A DNA stretch of 31,302 nucleotides from CAYPAU01 sp964408825 (lineage in GTDB: Bacteria; Patescibacteriota; Microgenomatia; Levybacterales; UBA12049), in assembly GCA_964408825.1 (NCBI GenBank), contig CAYPAU010000011.1:1-31302 (forward strand), given 5' to 3'. How positions within the stretch are numbered: the stretch's first letter is position 1; each line of letters starts with the position of its first letter. Of this stretch, positions 29,775 through 31,302 are shown piece after piece. The notes beneath the pieces are model-generated. The model had not been told where the DNA came from. It searched no databases and worked only from the letters and a program-made list of their open reading frames with translations. The translations under genes and the position numbers were made by a program.

Positions 29775-30740
29775 ATGAAGCTGCTTAAAAAAATCTTTAA
29801 AATCCCAATTCCTGAAAAATCTCAACCCTATAATTTTGGTTATTTTCTTACCCATTATGTTTTCCAGCCTTGGGTGATTGAGGAAATGGAACTGGTTAGG
29901 CTTTTTAAGCTTACCTCCGGCAAGTTTGTTCTAGTTAGGGTTGGTTTTAAGGAAAAGCCACAACCTGCGCTTTTAATTACTCTTATCTCAAAACAAAAAT
30001 TAACTGCTGAAGATAGAAAGTGGGTTATCGACATGATTTCTTGGAACTTTGCAGTTAATGAAGAAGTCAAATATTTTTACGAGGTAATTTGCCAAAAGGA
30101 TCCGGTTTTAAAAGCAGCAAGCGAGGAAATCTACGGTGCTCATCTTAGAACCGATCCTTATGTTTTTGAATCAGTAATCGGAGTAATTGTTGCCCAAAAT
30201 GTCTTTTTCAAAAGGATTTACGAAATGACAAGATTACTTTGTGAGAAATTCGGCGAGAAACAAGAATTTGATGGGAAAACTTATTATACTTTTCCCACGC
30301 CAGAGCGCTTAGCAAAGGCAGAGCTTGTGGAAATCCGAGCTTGCAAAGTAGGTTACAGAGATAAATATATAAAAGGAGTTTCGCAAAAATTAGTTAAAGA
30401 AAAAATCAACTTAGATGTTTTAAGAAAGACTTATAATGTCGAGCTGATTAAACAAAAACTCATGGAATTGCCAGGTGTTGGTCCTTATACGGCCGACTTA
30501 GCGGTCGCCATTGGATTCAGGCTCCCCACATTTCATCTGGATTTATTCAGCAGAGAAGCCATGTATCAATTCTATTTCGGAGGAAGAAAGGTTAAGGATG
30601 AAGTTATCAGAAAATTTATTGCTAGGAGATGGGGTAAGTGGAGTCACCATGCAATGCTTCTTTTGACGACCAATACCGATACTTGGGCAAAAAAACTTGG
30701 TAGACCTTTCCGACTCAAATCCGGAGCAAAAAACAATTAA
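29775..30740 (+). CDS. HhH-GPD superfamily DNA glycosylase
   Basis: A 321-residue base-excision-repair glycosylase of the AlkA/OGG-like type. The N-terminal ~115 residues form a beta-rich domain. The helix-hairpin-helix MELPGVGPYTADLAVAIG is at about 230-247, and the catalytic Asp follows in PTFHLDLFSREA (about residue 255). A helix-rich region with VIGVIVAQNVFFKRIYEMT before it matches the HhH-GPD fold. No iron-sulphur cluster cysteines are seen after the domain. The substrate is probably alkylated or oxidised purines, by family. ATG 29775 is preferred, since the longer frame from 29691 overlaps the permease and adds unrelated residues. Confidence 0.85.
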   Translation: MKLLKKIFKIPIPEKSQPYNFGYFLTHYVFQPWVIEEMELVRLFKLTSGKFVLVRVGFKEKPQPALLITLISKQKLTAEDRKWVIDMISWNFAVNEEVKYFYEVICQKDPVLKAASEEIYGAHLRTDPYVFESVIGVIVAQNVFFKRIYEMTRLLCEKFGEKQEFDGKTYYTFPTPERLAKAELVEIRACKVGYRDKYIKGVSQKLVKEKINLDVLRKTYNVELIKQKLMELPGVGPYTADLAVAIGFRLPTFHLDLFSREAMYQFYFGGRKVKDEVIRKFIARRWGKWSHHAMLLLTTNTDTWAKKLGRPFRLKSGAKNN

Positions 30741-30757
30741 AGAATTTAAATTTAAAA

Positions 30758-30831
30758 TGGAGCGGGATAGGGGAGTCGAACCCCTCTTTTTTGCTTGGAA
30801 AGCAAATGTTGAGCCGATCAACTAATCCCGC
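30758..30831 (-). tRNA. tRNA-Gly (anticodon TCC), CCA encoded
   Basis: On the minus strand the acceptor is GCGGGAT/ATCCCGC, the anticodon stem TTTGC/GCAAA has loop TTTCCAA (TCC), the T-arm is AGGGG-TTCGACT-CCCCT, the discriminator is T, followed by an encoded CCA (30760-30758). It is the only intact tRNA here with a complete encoded CCA. It ends 17 bp from the convergent glycosylase stop. Confidence 0.94.
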
Positions 30832-30857
30832 AGTTTTTAGATTATAACTTATCATTA

Positions 30858-30886
30858 TTGACAGCGCAAATATCTTGTGCTATAAA
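30858..30886 (+). promoter_or_regulatory. Consensus promoter, leaderless start
   Basis: TTGACA (30858-30863), an exact 17-nt spacer and TATAAA (30881-30886) preceded by TGTGC. The ATG at 30893 begins six bases later, so the transcript starts at the ATG. Confidence 0.75.
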
Positions 30887-30892
30887 GAGCCC

Positions 30893-31144
30893 ATGGAACA
30901 AGGAAAACCTCAAATTCTGTTGAATATTCTTGAAGAAATAGACGTAAGAGAAAAAGCCCAAGCAATAGAACAGGCAGCCAAAAGGAGTAAGGAAACCGTT
31001 ACGCTTGAAAAAGGCAGAGAGTTGTATTCAGCAATTCAAAAACTTAACTTAGAATACGGAGAATCTAAAACTAGATATGTAGAAGGCAATCCTCATCGGG
31101 GACCAGGAGTCTATGGACATAGACTCTCGGCTGTACAAATTTAG
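30893..31144 (+). CDS. Small hypothetical protein, 83 aa
   Basis: Not recognised. The first ~55 residues are predicted helical and charged (LLNILEEIDVREKAQAIEQA, then SKETVTLEKGRELYSAIQKL), the rest is short and glycine-rich (GNPHRGPGVYGHRL). No signal peptide. The start at 30893 is set by the promoter architecture; an upstream in-frame codon at 30875 lies inside the -10 region and cannot be used. A strong promoter in front supports a real gene. Confidence 0.65.
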   Translation: MEQGKPQILLNILEEIDVREKAQAIEQAAKRSKETVTLEKGRELYSAIQKLNLEYGESKTRYVEGNPHRGPGVYGHRLSAVQI

Positions 31145-31188
31145 TTACCCCGATTATTAAAGTTAAAACAGAAGAAAGAACAATAAAT

Positions 31189-31302
31189 ATGCAAATAGTT
31201 CAGCACACACCTATGCATATTTATGATGATAAAATTGGGTATGTAGTTCTTGCAAATGGGAATACCTTGGTAGATGTGGATTCTGAAGGTAAAGTTATAA
31301 AT
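31189..31302 (+). CDS. Partial hypothetical protein (runs off the window)
   Basis: ATG at 31189 opens a frame that stays open to the end: MQIVQHTPMHIYDDKIGYVV, then LANGNTLVDVDSEGKVIN. It has the look of a beta-rich protein. No Shine-Dalgarno (AATAAAT precedes). No family assigned from 38 residues. Confidence 0.45.
   Translation, partial: MQIVQHTPMHIYDDKIGYVVLANGNTLVDVDSEGKVIN

Overview
The window looks like a scaffold from a small-genome, AT-rich, probably uncultivated bacterium. The best guess is Candidate Phyla Radiation / Patescibacteria, possibly Microgenomates-like. This is an inference from gene content and style: short intergenic spaces, many small membrane-anchored proteins of unknown function, an ATP-cone/Mrr fusion, a DUF2079 protein, a tiny GIY-YIG ORF, tRNAs mostly without encoded CCA, and interspersed palindromic repeats. 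Two runs of N (100 and 10) show it is a scaffold. The standard code fits: TGA ends several well-conserved proteins.

Layout. 1-2310: a cut-off hypothetical gene, a membrane-anchored protein, tRNA-Glu, an MscS-type membrane protein and tRNA-Lys(TTT) with two tandem copies of its 3' tail. 2375-5369: a MacA/ATPase/MacB-type export operon. 5383-11480: uvrA, which has three in-frame stops, then a secreted/anchored transglutaminase-like protein, then uvrC, which lacks the C-terminal HhH region. 11500-14431 (minus): an operon of PF04020 membrane protein, YvcK/CofD-like protein, SecG and a family 5 solute-binding protein. 14461-15657: RNase HII, tRNA-Lys(CTT) with its own tail repeats (assembly gap inside) and tRNA-Arg(TCG). 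15732-21601: a flippase-like/DUF2079 fusion, hypotheticals, an ATP-cone/Mrr nuclease-like protein and a 2H-phosphoesterase-like gene broken by a gap. 21688-26797: DNA polymerase IV, a HAD phosphatase, a ferric-reductase-like membrane protein, a frameshifted arginase-family gene and a hypothetical. 26854-31302: SGNH hydrolase, tRNA-His, a GIY-YIG insertion, rhomboid protease, tRNA-Arg(TCT), an AI-2E-type permease, an HhH-GPD glycosylase, tRNA-Gly and two small unknowns.

Main discovery candidate. At four places a short palindromic element, or a GIY-YIG ORF, sits at the end of a host gene, and the end of that gene is present twice, so one intact copy remains. At both tRNA-Lys genes a ~83-nt hairpin-forming element is followed by a copy of the last 17 nt of that particular tRNA, repeated in tandem with a 99/100-bp period. 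Each element also holds a segment complementary to the T-stem of its own host tRNA. At tRNA-His a 250-bp insert that is almost exactly one GIY-YIG ORF lies between two copies of the first ~20 nt of the tRNA, and one copy is itself split by a 36-bp REP-like hairpin. At uvrA a related palindrome separates a vestigial start (MDKIIIKA) from the working start (MNEKIIIKG). This suggests tRNA- and gene-end-targeting mobile palindromes, possibly mobilised by a GIY-YIG nuclease, with possible small-RNA output from the tRNA-Lys arrays.

Regulation visible in the sequence: several genes have a -10 box only 6-8 nt from the start codon with no Shine-Dalgarno, which points to leaderless mRNAs. Several promoters share an extended -10 of the form TGTGnTATAAW. 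DNA repair (UvrA, UvrC, Pol IV, HhH-GPD glycosylase) is well represented, but the two Uvr genes look damaged or reduced.
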